64,000 nucleotides of DNA from Sipunculus nudus (GCA_026874595.1 CM049317.1:34489401-34553400), one strand, 5' to 3'. Numbered from the stretch's first letter, positions 47,020 to 59,467 are shown. The notes: a model not told the origin generated them from the sequence alone. Numbers and translations: made by a program.

Positions 47020-49190
47020 GTATTTGCTATCTTTGTACTGTGGTGATGGAGCATGAAGAATCTGGACACTTGTAGACACTTGTGCAGTTTGCCATTTACC
47101 TTCTACATTGATAATCTGGTTTATGATCCTTACCAATAAGCTAACATTGCATTTCCAAGTGATGTCCTAAAATACTTCGTTTGCTTACATAATGCACACT
47201 TTTAATAAATATAACGATAATTAGAAATAATAAATATTTGGTCGGACTGAACTTTGCACATAAGATAAAAAGAACCGATAGGAATTTGGAATTGTGTGCG
47301 TTTTACTAGAAGAAAAAACTGCTCTGTTCAGTAATAATATTAAGAAGTAGTCTATCCTCATAAATATATATTCACTTGATGAAGCGAATGGTATGAAGTT
47401 TCCCAAGCATTCTGCATTTGGGTATAAAACTGACATAAAGGGAAAATACAAAGGTTGCCAGAGCTCAGAAGCTGAAAGCACAGCAAAGTTACAATCATCA
47501 ATCAAGTCGATAAAAACACAAACCAAACTTTGTACTGAATTTTTAGGTAATCAAGTTAATGAAGAAAGAATGCATGTCTGGACTGAGGGTGCATTATATT
47601 TTTCAACCTTGTTTTGTGAATTACACTTTCTATCTTGCGTCTTGCTGTACCATTTTCTTTGCAACCATCCATGAAAGATCAGCTAGCTTGAACCTGGCAG
47701 CACCGACTCTCACTTACGGTGAATATTTCTAACAATATATGCATGTACTACATGAATCTACAAATGTGCATAATGTCAGCAAATGAAAGTATTTTGTTGA
47801 CACCAACGCATTATGCAAAGTGAATTTTAATGGCATCTCGTTGGAAAGGAACAAGTTTTATATCACAAAATTTGCATCACAGCAAATGGCAATGATACTT
47901 TACTGACACATGTGTCGGTTCTTTCCTACGATCATGCAGTCTAAAGTCTGCATCGTCACCATATCACAAAATCAGTAATCTGCATGAGAATTATTTCATG
48001 CATATATCACCATAGTACAAAGGCAGCATAGAGCAACATGTTGCGCACCTCTAATGTGTATGGATTCTGTTTCCTTGCCAACATACAGTCTAAAAACCAT
48101 TACTTCATGGCAAAAGAAGCTTAAAATCCATACAGCACACAGGTGTGAGATTCTACATAAGCGCGTATCTTGTCATGCACGCATGTACTCTAAATTCATT
48201 ATAAATAAAGGTCTTTCCTTTTAAACAGACATGCATGGTGTTCACATACTTTTAACTAGAAATTTTAAATAAAATTTTATCAGAACTATTTGAACTTTTA
48301 TTGAACTGATCAAGATTTACATGAATTGTAAGTTAATGGTAAAATTAAATATCATGTTTGTAGATTTTCTTCACTGATATATGAAACTCCCACTGATACC
48401 AGACAGGATACCTAAGTTTCTTTCATCCCTTACCTCGGCAAAGCAATTAATACATTCGTAAGCATGCAAATAAAGGGATTTCAAACAGAGGAAGTCAGAT
48501 AATAAATATTAATATAATAAAACCAACCCAAGCAAATGACACTTTCATTTAAAAGTGCAGTATTTAGTAAATTTTATCAAGTTTACCGTTGGGTGTACTG
48601 ATGAAAAAGGGGACTTTAAGTACAATTTCAGTAGGTACACACAAGGCGGAATCTATACAGCTGACAGGTGTGAGCTTCTTACATAGGTCTGTATCCTACC
48701 AAGCACGCATCCAGTCTGATATAAAAGTTATAAGCAGGATAAACTTTATATTATATGGATTGTCTATCTTATTTTATTATAACATATAATAACATGAATG
48801 CTGATCGTAAAACCTAACTACAGGTATGAAGGTTTCAAATATTCTAATGGTAAGTGTTCAATCCTAATTTCATTGCAGATTTTGACAAGTAAGTGTTTTA
48901 CACCCTCCACCTCTTCAAAGGAATTATATTTGTTAGGATTCAAATAAAGGGGAAGTAAAAGAAAGAAAGGAAGAAACATTGCAATAAAAACTGTTCTACT
49001 ATTAAAGAATTTGAATTCATAACAAAGCAGACAAACCTAAGCCAGCGAATGACAATTTCATTTGACTACGATCACAATGTATGCGACTACTGTGTAGAAC
49101 TAAACAAAAAATTATTGCTATCCATTGTGCTAGTAAACAAGGGAAAATGTAGGACAATTTCAATATAAACAAAACCAGGATTCATTCACA
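47020..49190. other. Interior of the inverted-repeat element
   Basis: AT-rich sequence with short open frames only, such as a plus frame at 47393..47674 of 93 codons that I do not recognise. A stretch at 48589..48640 is an inverted relative of 46325..46390; both translate to a KKGxxSTIS-like peptide. Confidence 0.4.
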
Positions 49191-49727
49191 GAGTCATTTT
49201 AAAGACTTTTAACCCTTATAAATGAATTTATCGACCCCAAAAACATAGAAATAGTGCACTTGGAAAGCATTCTAGGACAAATATAACCGAATGTATTGAT
49301 ATTTGATAATCCGGCGGCCATCTTGGTCGCCATCTTAGATTTTGACCAAGATCGGATGAATTCCGCTTGGCCCTATATCTGAAAATGTTAAGTATTGTCT
49401 GGCCAACAATTATGCTTAGTATTATGCTTCTTTCACTTTTTGCACAATTCTTCTCTTAACAGCTGGACTACTAGTGTTATGATGTAAAACAAACACGCTC
49501 GGCCTGTACATTTTTGTAAAACCGGCGTGAGGGTGTTAAGTTAACGTATTCAGTCAACTTCAGCGTTTAACGGCAACTATGAATAATTAGAAGCCTATCA
49601 TTAAATCGTAACAAGAAAGATTTAAAGGGCCCACAGCTCCTCTTTAGATAACTTTCATATACTGCTTAGGTAGTGGTTCTCTGCAGTGTCGGTTGACACT
49701 GGTCACTGTATTCCGTAATTACAAGTG

Positions 49728-51414
49728 ACTCCGACCACTTTAAGTTTTAACACAATACCCCCCCCCCCCCCTCCTCCCCCGTTATTGCCGAGACTAGCCA
49801 GACTTTCGCGCGGCGATTTGTCAAAAAATGCCGTGTGCTAACCAATTTCCGTATTTTTGTTGATCCTTATACTCTATTAGGTCAGAATACATGTCCGTCA
49901 GTTAGTCCGTGTGGAGTCACACTCGGTGAAAGGGTAGCACATAGTTCAGTTGCGTTTCCACTCAGATCGAGAGAGTGTCGTATCTTAGACCCCGTAGTTA
50001 TAACAAAGGTCGTGCGTCCGCGTGACGCGGTATTTTAGCTTTTTGACAGAGGTCATACTCTGTGGTAAGGGATTGGGTTATACAGGGTAGGATTTACTGA
50101 AGTTTGCTCAGAGTCAGGATGCTCAGGCTAGAGAGCAGGCCGCGCACGAACGAGAATAGAGTGCTAGGTCTCCCGGGCATGAGCTGGAGTTAGTGAAGTT
50201 TGGGGTCACGGTGCGTTTAAAAGCACTAGATGAGACAGCACGTGTTCAGTTTTCGGCACTAAAACTGCCGCCTGCTGATGAATCGATCGATAGGATTGAT
50301 GCTTTATTCCAGAGATTCCAGAGATCGACAATGAGCTAAGATAACTGCGAGAAAGTGGCAATTCCATCTCAGTACATTGTTAAAGGGTAGCGCCCTGAGT
50401 ATTTGTTTGTTGCTGGCTGCATCGGATGCGTCGTGTTACGATAGTTTAAAGTTTGCCCTATTGAAAATATATATGATGACAAAGGATGGATACCGCGGAT
50501 TATTTAGTTGGGGTATGGTCCAGCGTGGCGAGACGCCTAGTCAATTTGACGTAAGACTTAACAGATTCCTGGACTCCGACCACTTTAAGTTTTAACACAA
50601 TACCCCCCCCCCCTCCTCCCCCGTTATTGCCGAGACTAGCCAGACTTTCGCGCGGCGATTTGTAAAAAAATGCCGTGTGCTAACCAATTTCCGTATTTTT
50701 GTTGATCCTTATACTCTATTAGGTCAGAATACATGTCCGTCAGTTAGTCCGTGTGGAGTCACACTCGGTGAAAGGGTAGCACATAGTTCAGTTGCGTTTC
50801 CACTCAGATCGAGAGAGTGTCGTATCTTAGACCCCGTAGTTATAACAAAGGTCGTGCGTCCGCGTGACGCGGTATTTTAGCTTTTTGACAGAGGTCATAC
50901 TCTGTGGTAAGGGATTGGGTTATACAGGGTAGGATTTACTGAAGTTTGCTCAGAGTCAGGATGCTCAGGCTAGAGAGCAGGCCGCGCACGAACGAGAATA
51001 GAGTGCTAGGTCTCGCGGGCATGAGCTGGAGTTAGTGAAGTTTGGGGTCACGGTGCGTTTAAAAGCACTAGATGAGACAGCACGTGTTCAGTTTTCGGCA
51101 CTAAAACTGCCGCCTGCTGATGAATCGATCGATAGGATTGATGCTTTATTCCAGAGATTCCAGAGATCGACAATGAGCTAAGATAACTGCGAGAAAGTGG
51201 CAATTCCATCTCAGTACATTGTTAAAGGGTAGCGCCCTGAGTATTTGTTTTTTGCTGGCTGCATCGGATGCGTCGTGTTACGATAGTTTAAAGTTTGCCC
51301 TATTGAAAATATATATGATGACAAAGGATGGATACCGCGGATTATTTAGTTGGGGTATGGTCCAGCGTGGCGAGACGCCTAGTCAATTTGACGTTAGACT
51401 TAACAGATTCCTGG
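49728..51414 (+). repeat. Tandem duplication of the gag region, two ~845-bp units
   Basis: Unit 1 starts actccgaccactttaag at 49728 and ends with ...attcctgg at 50572. Unit 2 starts with the same sequence at 50573 and continues past ...attcctgg into downstream gag. The units are nearly identical, differing mainly in C-run length and a few bases, so the duplication is recent. Copy A has a single unit. Confidence 0.92.
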
Positions 51415-51745
51415 AACTTGATTGAAACGTTAGGAACAGAAAAGGGTTTTGGTGAAAAGGAACTTGCTGCTCACAGAGCAATATAATTGCAAGGAGCTAG
51501 TAGCTTTATTACAGGAGAAGAGGTGTTGCTCGAGCAGTGAAATGGCTGCGTTAGAAGAACGTTTTATCGAACGTTCAAAGTATTTCAGGGAAATTAGGCC
51601 ACCATGCCGAAACGTGACCAGTCGCAGGGATAATAGGTCAGGCAAGGCAAGCGGGTTTTGGCGTTTGCAGCCCAATGCGATCTCATCGATAAAGCGGAAA
51701 AGACCACAAGTCAGAGGATTGCAGAAAACCCGATGTAGGTCAGAG
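50080..51745 (+). pseudogene. Gypsy gag remnants, copy B (duplicated)
   Basis: Each unit carries the Gag core open piece (50377..50595 and 51219..51425) with LLKGSALSIC and QRGETPSQFDVRL. A downstream piece with CKELVALL follows only the second unit. Stops and shifts break the frame. Confidence 0.75.
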
Positions 51746-51944
51746 TAACAGGCCTGTAGTAGGTGAATATGGGAAGACAGCAGCACAGGCCATTTATAAG
51801 CCTAGCTCTACTTATGACAGACGTAGAATCGGTAGGCACAGTTAGAGAAGCACGGCGATGCGATGCAACTCCCGAGAACTCTCCAGACTACATTGATGCT
51901 GTAGCTCAGTTTGGTGATGAGCTAGTATTATCGACTTGTCGGGC

Positions 51945-52060
51945 CATTGTTTAAGGGTTTCAAAATCTTACTGTGTTGAGAGATACCGGATGTACATGTG
52001 TCGCATTTAGAATGAGTTTGGTTCCTACCGAGCAGAATACCGGTCAGCGGGTAAGTTTTT
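51945..52060 (+). pseudogene. Aspartic protease remnant, copy B
   Basis: A short frame with LTVLRDTGCTCV keeps the DTG motif and is cut shortly after MSLVPTE by a deletion relative to copy A. Confidence 0.6.
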
Positions 52061-52384
52061 GATATAAAATGTCATGTTTACTTCTGGGGGAAACGGAAGC
52101 CTCCTTGATAGAGAACCCCTTGTACGAAATCTTCTGAAATGTGGTTCACGTTAGTGCGAACCTGATAGGACAGGGCCGGCGCACAAACACCGAGCTAGAA
52201 AATGCGAACGTGGCTCATTCGACTCCCGAAGCTGCTTCGGCATTATAAACCAGTCAGTGAAACGCGAACTCGTGAACTATCCGTGCCAGACTAAGTCAAT
52301 GAGATTAGTCCGTCAGAGTTCGCCCTGGTGCGGAGAAGACGATATATTATTGGCTGCGTTCCGGAAAGAGGCAGCCTCCGAGGA

Positions 52385-52935
52385 TAAACTACCGTTAGCC
52401 CATGAACCTTTCTATCTTCTGACAACAGACCTGATCGCTACACCCGGTATCGGATTCGGGTTATCAATATATCCTCACCCTTATGGACTACGCCACTCGC
52501 TGGCCTAGGACCGTGCCACTGCCGAAAGTTGAGACGGTCATGGTATCAGAGACACTTGTAGAAATATACACGCGGTTAGGTATACTTGACATGGGGAGTC
52601 AATTTATCTCCTAACTTATGCGTGAGGTTAGCAGACTGTTATCTTTCAAACAGTTGACCACCACACTTTCCCACCCTATGAGCAATAGGATGGTAGAGCG
52701 GTTGCGAAGTGAATGGCTAAATGAAAGAAGCAAGCGGTTGCGCGATGTTAAAATCGGCGATCAAATGTTGTTGTTGTGGCGACTGACCGCATCAAACTTT
52801 ACGTGCAATGGAAGGGCCCGTTTCCGGTCACAGGGAAGGTAACTGACCAGGACTACCGAGTTAGCTTAATTGGAAAGTGAAAACCTTCCATATTAATCTG
52901 CTCATGCAGTATCATACTAAGGCGAGCCGCAACAC
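52385..52935 (+). pseudogene. Gypsy integrase remnant, copy B
   Basis: It contains the same TTDLIA, YILTLMDYATR and MREVSRLLSFKQLTTTL landmarks as copy A, plus a few codons (ERLRSEWLNERS) missing from copy A between the core and C-terminal pieces. Frames are broken. Confidence 0.78.
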
Positions 52936-53443
52936 CAGTGGTGAGTGAATTAACCAGCGAAGAGGTTAACCCTCTATTTGGCCGTCAGCTGACGAGTATC
53001 ACTGGGTTAAACCAACGGTGGCGAGGCTATTGTCTCCATGCCCTTTTCCATAAAATGTAAGAATATTTGGTCGTGTTCACGAGTAGGAAATTATTGTCGA
53101 GAGAGCAAGATTACTCAACAGTCGAGCGTGAATATTCGTCAACTGTTTGAGCAATCTAACCATTTACGGATCAAAACCCCTTAAGTTACATTACGACGTC
53201 CAAATGTAACAACAGACAAGAGGGGCTCTCAGGATGAGGCTGATTCTGCAAGAGTACCAGCTTGAGATCTGTCCTCTAAAAGGGAAGCTAAATTATTGCC
53301 CTGATTTATTTAGTAGAGTCACTAACGAGTAAGACCATTATATTTAAAGCTGTATGCGATTTAAAGGTATATGAGGTATGAGTCAGGCCAACATTTTGTA
53401 GAAAACACTTTATATTGTAATATGTTTATTTAAGGGGGAAGTG

Positions 53444-53998
53444 TGTCAAGAAATCAAATGTGTCATTTTATTGAATCATATTTTATTTTATTCATGGGTT
53501 AACTCTATCTTAATATTTGTTGAGAGGAGTGTATTTTGACAGTCAGCGTGCTGGCAAGAGTCATCGTCGTGAGACAATAGGCGAATTCAAAGCGGTCAAT
53601 GTGTTCGCCGCTTTGATCTATACTCCCATCGTAGTAGGGGCATTGTTCCAAGCCTATTTGCTGTTCAGGGGCTTATGAAAATGGACGAGCCTTGGTAGCA
53701 AAGCACTTCCAGGCATTGTGTTAGAGTTAAGAATATAGATGAGCTGTAAGGGTGTTTGGGTATTTATTGGGCTTGCATAGACAGAGTGATCATCAAAGGC
53801 TTTGGTCTCAAGATGTTAGCCACAAGCCAGACGGGGTCAAGTCCCGCAAGTATGAGTCAAGTACCGCCAGTCGTCGACCCAAGGACCGCCACTAGGGGTC
53901 AAGTACTGCCACTCAGGGTCCAGAATTGCAAGTTAAGGCCCTCTGGAGACTTTTAAACCGAACTTGTGTAACCAGTGTATCTCATGTAAGGCGTAACA
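53444..53998 (+). repeat. Gypsy 3' LTR, copy B
   Basis: A 555-base segment from TGTCAAG after the polypurine tract to CGTAACA. It is longer than copy A through small insertions near its start and near gtcaagtaccgccag-type repeats. Confidence 0.5.
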
Positions 53999-54503
53999 GG
54001 CGGGGGAAACTATGTGGTAGGTGGATATGAATTATGTAAATTTGATTTTGATGTATTCCTTGTTGCTTACAAATAATTAAACAGATGGCCGCTTCGCAAC
54101 ATTTTAAAAGGTTATTCTGTCAGATCTTTGGCTGCAATGCTGCGCAGTATATGAGTTATTTGGTTTCTGGGGTCGTGGAATTCATATCTGCTTTGAACAT
54201 ATAAACATAGAGTTATTTGCTAGCTGTATTGTTTCCTCCTTTTACACAATCAGATGAATTGAATGTTCACTTTGTATTCCTTACAGAGGCTGGCAAATAG
54301 GTCATATTTCCCTACATCCACAAGCTAATTTGTAGTCTTCACTTGTAGTGTGTAGGAGCACGGTGAGTGAGGGAATCCATATATGAATCATTAGCGCTAC
54401 ACAGAAGATAAGTCATCCTATAGGTTCGCTGCTCCCATTTTTTGTGGGTCATACTTTTGAAAACGACAACCAGGTCTTCAGTAATTTCTTTTAGTAATTT
54501 AAG
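53999..54503. other. Spacer between LTR and satellite, copy B
   Basis: It matches 15390..15900 and then has about 40 bases (54463..54503) not seen in copy A before satellite-like sequence begins. Nothing else is recognised. Confidence 0.6.
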
Positions 54504-55440
54504 GATGGTAGAGATATCTATCATCGGTCGATAAGAGATAGCTAGTGCTATTTATCGTCGGTCGACAGTGATGCAAGGTAAAGCTATCTTTCCTCGGTCG
54601 ACAGTGATGAAAGGTAGAACTATTTATCAATGGTCGACAGTGTTGAAAGGTAGAACTATAAATCAATGGTCGGCAACAGATAGGTAGTGCTATATATCGT
54701 CGGTCGAACGTGATCCAAGGTAAGGCTATCCTTCCTCGGTCGACAGTGATGTAAGAAGAGTTATCTATCATCGGTCAACAGTGATGTGAGGTAGGGCCAT
54801 ATATCATCGGTCGACAATAATGCAACGTAGAACTATCTATCATCGGTCGGCAACAGATAGGTGGTGCTATATATCGTCGGTCGACGGTAATGCAAGGTAA
54901 AGCTATCCTTCTTCGGTCGACAGTGATGTAAGGTAGAGCTATCAACAGTCGATTGTAATGTAATGTAGTGCTATCTATCGTCGGTCCAGAGTAATGTAAG
55001 GTAGAACCATCTATCATGGGTCGACAATAATGTAATGTAGTGCTATCTATCATCAGTCGACACTGATGTAAGGTAGTGCTATCTATTCTTAATAGACAGT
55101 GATTAAAGGTAGAGTTATCTATACTCGATATACAGTGTACAAGATAGATAATGTATAATCGGTCGACAAAAATGTAACGTAGTTCTATCTATCGTCGGCC
55201 CACAGTAATGTATTTAGAGCTAGGTATCATCGGTCGACAATAATGTAATGTAGTGCTATCTATCGTTGGTCCACATTGATGAAAGGTAGAGCTATCTGTA
55301 AGTAAGTAAGCAGTGATGTAAGGTAGGGCTATCTTTCATCGGTCAACAGTGATGTAAGGTAGAGCCATCTATCATCTGTCGACAGAGATGTAGGACAGAG
55401 CAATCTATACTCGGACGACAGTAATGTAGGGTAGAGCTAT
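54504..55440. repeat. Diverged 36-bp satellite, copy B
   Basis: About 26 degenerate monomers of the ggtcgacagtgatgtaaggt type, including the cggcaacagataggtggtgc variant twice. The homogeneous 35-bp form is absent here. Confidence 0.9.
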
Positions 55441-56164
55441 CTTTTTTTTTTTGGTCCTGAAATCTGAGGTGACGCTTGTGTACAGAGACATTCAGTCATA
55501 CCAACAATCACACTTATTAACGGAAAATCATCGTGTGGTCTCACTGGTGTTATTCACTTAAAACATACATAATGTTGGTCGCTGTACGCCACTATAAAAA
55601 AAAAGAGAAAACACAGAACGTTTACACAAAAAAATGTTTTATTTAATTATAGAGAACAGTAATTCATATCGTGGATATAAGTGCAATTTAACAAGTTTCA
55701 TCCTGAAGGTCAGTTGAGGTAATCCTTACATACGCGTAACCAATAGTGTGAAAGAATAGGCATAATGTTACTCTTGATTATGTCCATCAAATGTTCAAAA
55801 ACTTACCGATATAGGGACAGGGCTATATAGGAAGTAGGTATTTCACCAGAATTAACACAAAACTAAAGAATATTAAGCGTTAAGAGATGTTTTATAATCA
55901 GAAAGAAGAAAGCGAATATACGCTTTCGCCAGAATCCTAATCAATCTCTGTTGTTTTTTACAAATAAAAAGGAGTCAGGTAACATTAATTACTTGCATAT
56001 CTACATCACGTGTGAGCTCTGCTCGCAGCACAATGGTGGCCCATGCACCAATGAACAGATCTCGATCGGATCAACAAATTGTTAGGTCACACTTTGATCA
56101 AATAATTTTTCAAAAATCAATTAATGTGATCATAATCATCCATAAAAAAATAACGACTGGTTCA
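55441..56164. other. Conserved spacer after satellite, copy B
   Basis: It aligns closely with 23216..23964. No gene is supported. Confidence 0.5.
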
Positions 56165-57255
56165 TAAGGTGTTATTCGAACCTCTCATGAAATTTCATTA
56201 CATCCATTAATTTAACAATTTGAGTAAAGTTGCAAACAAGCAAACAAGGTAAATAACAAAACAACTAACCCTTCAAGAAATCGTGCTAAATATCTGCAGG
56301 CTACGGTTTAAATATTGCATTCATGACGGTCTTAATGGCAACATTGCCCATTGTAAACGGTAAACGATTTTTTTTATATTCCGGTATGGATATAGGTTAT
56401 TGTTTACAGAGACATATATTTACCAAAATATAATATGCATTTTACATAAATGTCACCCAAACCCTTAGCTACAAATACACTATAATTAAGCAATAATGAA
56501 TGAATCATATATAAACAAAATTGTAAAGAAATCTATCTATCGTCATTCAGCATGGAGGTAAAGTAGAACTATATATATCATTGGTCGACAGTGTTGTAAG
56601 GTAGAGCTATCTAGAGCTATCTATATGCGGTCGACAGTGTTGTAAGGTAGAGCTATCTGGAGCTATCTATCAGCGGTCGACAGTGTTGTAAGGTAGAGCT
56701 ATCTGGAGCTATCTATCAGCGGTCGACAGTGTTGTAAGGTAGAGCTATCTAGAGCTATCTATCAGCGGTCGACAGTTGTAAGGTAGAGCTATCTGGAGCT
56801 ATCTATCAGCGGTCGACAGTGTTGTAAGGTAGAGCTATCTTTCGTCTGTTCACATCGATGTAAGGTAGAGCTTTCAAACATCGGTTAGCAGTAAACGAAG
56901 GCAGAGCTATCTATCATCGGTAAACAGTCATTCGAACCTCCCATGAATCTGCATTATAATCCTTTTATTTAGCAGCTTAAGTAAAATTGCGAACAGGCAA
57001 ATAAGCTTAATAATCAAACAACTAACCTATCAATTAACCATGCTAAAATAACTGCAGGCTAAAGTTTTAATATAGTAAGCATACCAGTCTAACCAGCGAC
57101 ATTGCCCAATGTGAAGCGTACACGACATTTAATAAGGATGAAAACAGATTAGTTTTGGTTAGAGAGACATATAAACCAGTATACCATATGCATTTCACAT
57201 GAGGTCAGTCAAACCCTTGGCTACAAATAGTTATACTTAAGCAATGGAATGAAGC
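56165..57255. repeat. 3'-flank repeat pair and 46-bp satellite block, copy B
   Basis: Flank unit 1 is 56165..56520 and flank unit 2 is 56935..57255. Between them the satellite has become a 46-base compound repeat (ggtcgacagtgttgtaaggt plus agagctatctggagctatct atcagc), repeated about five times at 56590..56840. Confidence 0.8.
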
Positions 57256-57331
57256 ATATATATTATTATTATTATTGTTATTATTATTCTGAAACACCGG
57301 ATTTGATAAGCGTTTCGCCATCAGATCATCC

Positions 57332-58221
57332 TTATCCAGATTTCTTCGTCTTGGGCTTGCGATTGCTTGGGGTTTTGCCACTTTTCTTATCATTTTTCTT
57401 CTCTTTTGCTTTATCCTTTTTAGCTTTGCTTTCTTTTTTGCTACTTTTGCCATCCTTTTTCTTCTTTTTCTCTTCCTCACTGTCATCCTTGCCTTTCGAT
57501 GCTTTTTTATCTGTCTTCTTCTTTCCTTTAGGTTTCTTTTTAGATCCGCTGCTCTCATCCTTTCCTTTTCGACTTCCCTCTTTGTTTCCTTTTTCTTTTT
57601 CTTTCTTTTCTACAGACTTGTCCTTTGAGCCACCACTTTCTTCATCGCTGGAACGATCTTTGCTATCTGGGTCATCCTCTGATGAAGATTCGGAGTCAGG
57701 GTCGTCGACTTTCTGGCGGCGACACTTTGAGTCACCTTTACCCCAACCCTCTGTGCAACAATCATTGTCGGAACGTCTTCCCCACGGTTCCTGAAGGTGG
57801 TATCCCCATCTCCATACTGCGCTTGAGTCGTGGCTACCATGACGGCAGGCACAGCCACATTGAAAACCTCGACATATATTTCTTTGATGTCCTTGACGGT
57901 GATGCAGCCCGTGGTCTTCTTCAGAAGATTCCTCAGAGCTCCCGTCACTCTCTTTTGACTCTCCGCTGTCACTTTTTGCCTCTTTAGATTGATTTTTATT
58001 TTTTCAATCTTCCCCGCTTCCACCGTGCTTTTTGGATTTACTCTCACTGCTCCCGTCACTCTCTTTTGACTCTCCGCTGTCACTCTTTGTGTCTTTAGAT
58101 TGATTTTTATTTTTTCTTCCTTCCCCGCTTCCACTGTCCTTTTTGGATTTACTCTCACTGCTTCCGGAATCTTTACTGTCACTGTCTTTCTCCCTGGAGC
58201 GATCACTTCTGTCCATACAGT
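57332..58221 (-). CDS. Gene C exon 9: charged tail with Cys/Trp module
   Basis: Equivalent to gene B exon 9 with the same acceptor (cttcAG) and phase. It is 9 bases shorter through a three-codon indel near the start. The frame is open to TAA at 57332..57334 except for a TGA at 58004..58006, codon 72 of the exon, where gene B reads GGAAGA-type codons. If real, translation ends before the Cys/Trp module ([35 protein letters not shown]). A second frame is also open for over 200 codons in this copy, but it does not fit the splice phase. The tail is rich in Ser, Lys, Asp and Glu and ends KPKTKKSG. Confidence 0.72.
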
Positions 58222-58229
58222 CTGAAGGA

Positions 58230-58297
<68 letters not shown>

Positions 58298-58607
58298 GAA
58301 CATGAATACACAGAAAAGTCTCACCTCTCTCCATTCAATACAATTTTCATACAATTTTCCGTGAAATATGTTTCTATATGTAGCACATTAACAAAAGGAT
58401 TCCTTTATATCAAAGAAAAATATTCAACCATGCCGTTTTCAGTATTGTACAGAGTTAACAGAACTGGATTTCAATTAAGGTCAAGCTCTTTTTCAACAAA
58501 GGAAAAATATTTGATGCATCGAATTCCTAATAGCTTTGTTGACTAAATATGATATTTTCACATTTAAAATACACTCAAATAATTATATTTTAAGTATGTA
58601 TACCTAC
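58222..58607 (-). other. Intron 8 of gene C
   Basis: A 386-base intron with a long TA tract (58231..58293). It is otherwise featureless. Confidence 0.8.
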
Positions 58608-59180
58608 CCTCGTTGCATGTCAGATTGGCAATTTCTGCGATCTGTGCAGCAATCTCCGTTATGTTTTCGAGTGAATACACCAGGAACTTGTCAAAAGCAA
58701 TCTCCTCCAGTTTTGTCCGGTTATATTCGGTTGTCGCACCAACTGCTATGATGTAAATACCAAGATCCTTTGCCTTCTGAGCTTCAACAATGGTGTTATT
58801 TGGCTCGATGTTGCTGTCGCTGTCTGTGATGACCACACATACCTTGGGGATCCCTCTTCTGCCACCGCCTGATGAACCACTAAATAGACCTCTTCTCACG
58901 AGTCTCAGCGCCTCCTGGGTGTTGGTTGCCCCGGCTTCGTACGGCACTGACTGGATATCACTTATCAATAGATCTCTTTCTGTGTACGTATTCAAGTAGA
59001 AAATAATCGAAGCCCAAGTCGAAAACCGGATCATCGCCACGTTGGTGCCGCTAACAGAGACATCTAGCTGGTACAGAAGGTCAGATACATTGCCCTTTAT
59101 AAATTCCCACTGGTCTTCTCCGATGGACGACGACGAATCCATAACCAGAGCTAGATCAACGCGGTAACCACATGGCCCAA
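58608..59180 (-). CDS. Gene C exon 8: second VWA domain
   Basis: The same 573-base length, phase and borders as gene B exon 8. MIDAS residues are conserved (MDSSSSIG, TNTQEAL, VITDSDS). Compared with gene B I count eleven residue changes and about three dozen base changes, roughly half synonymous. Two changes replace most of a codon (Ala to Leu before GIYII, Glu to Leu before ISDIQ). This pattern fits a domain still under some constraint. Confidence 0.93.
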
Positions 59181-59323
59181 CTGTAACATGAATTTCAAAC
59201 AGTGTATGTATATACTATAAATAGATTCTATAAAAATATAAAATAAATATAATTATTCCATGATTAATGCTTCATAATAAATATTTCCAAATAAATATAA
59301 ATCAATAGATATATAAGATCTAC

Positions 59324-59467
59324 CTGGGCACGGATCGGTGTTACATGATTCCAGTTCATACGCTGGACCGTCACAAGTGAATCCTGGCATGCAGTCCCGG
59401 CCTCTTATTCTCTGGCCATGGTTGCAATCTTTCGAGCAAGCACTCCAGTTTCCCCACTCCATCCAAC
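59324..59467 (-). CDS. Gene C exon 7: TSP1 domain
   Basis: A 144-base phase-1 exon with WMEWGNWSACSKDCNHG and SCNTDPC. It is identical in length to gene B exon 7 and changed at one residue (DCMPG against DCMRG). Confidence 0.9.

Larger units (their letters stand above)
45673..49470. mobile_element. 3.8-kb inverted-repeat (foldback-like) DNA element
   Basis: An insertion with no counterpart at the equivalent site in copy A (11515..11525). The left end begins tagtccagcggttaag, and the right end is the complement of tagtccagctgttaag. The inverted similarity extends inward for roughly 270 bases, including gaattgtgcaaaa, gaaagaagcat and blocks with caagatggcg. The left terminal unit is present twice in tandem (45673 and 46011, about 338 bases each). 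The interior holds SINE-like pieces and no recognisable transposase, so the element is probably non-autonomous. Superfamily and target duplication are unclear. Confidence 0.75.
49475..53998 (+). mobile_element. Gypsy-class LTR retrotransposon remnant, copy B
   Basis: The same element as 11535..15389, again without reverse transcriptase and with broken frames. It differs by a tandem duplication of the gag region of about 845 bases. A deletion has also removed part of the protease trace and shortened the path to integrase. Confidence 0.8.
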
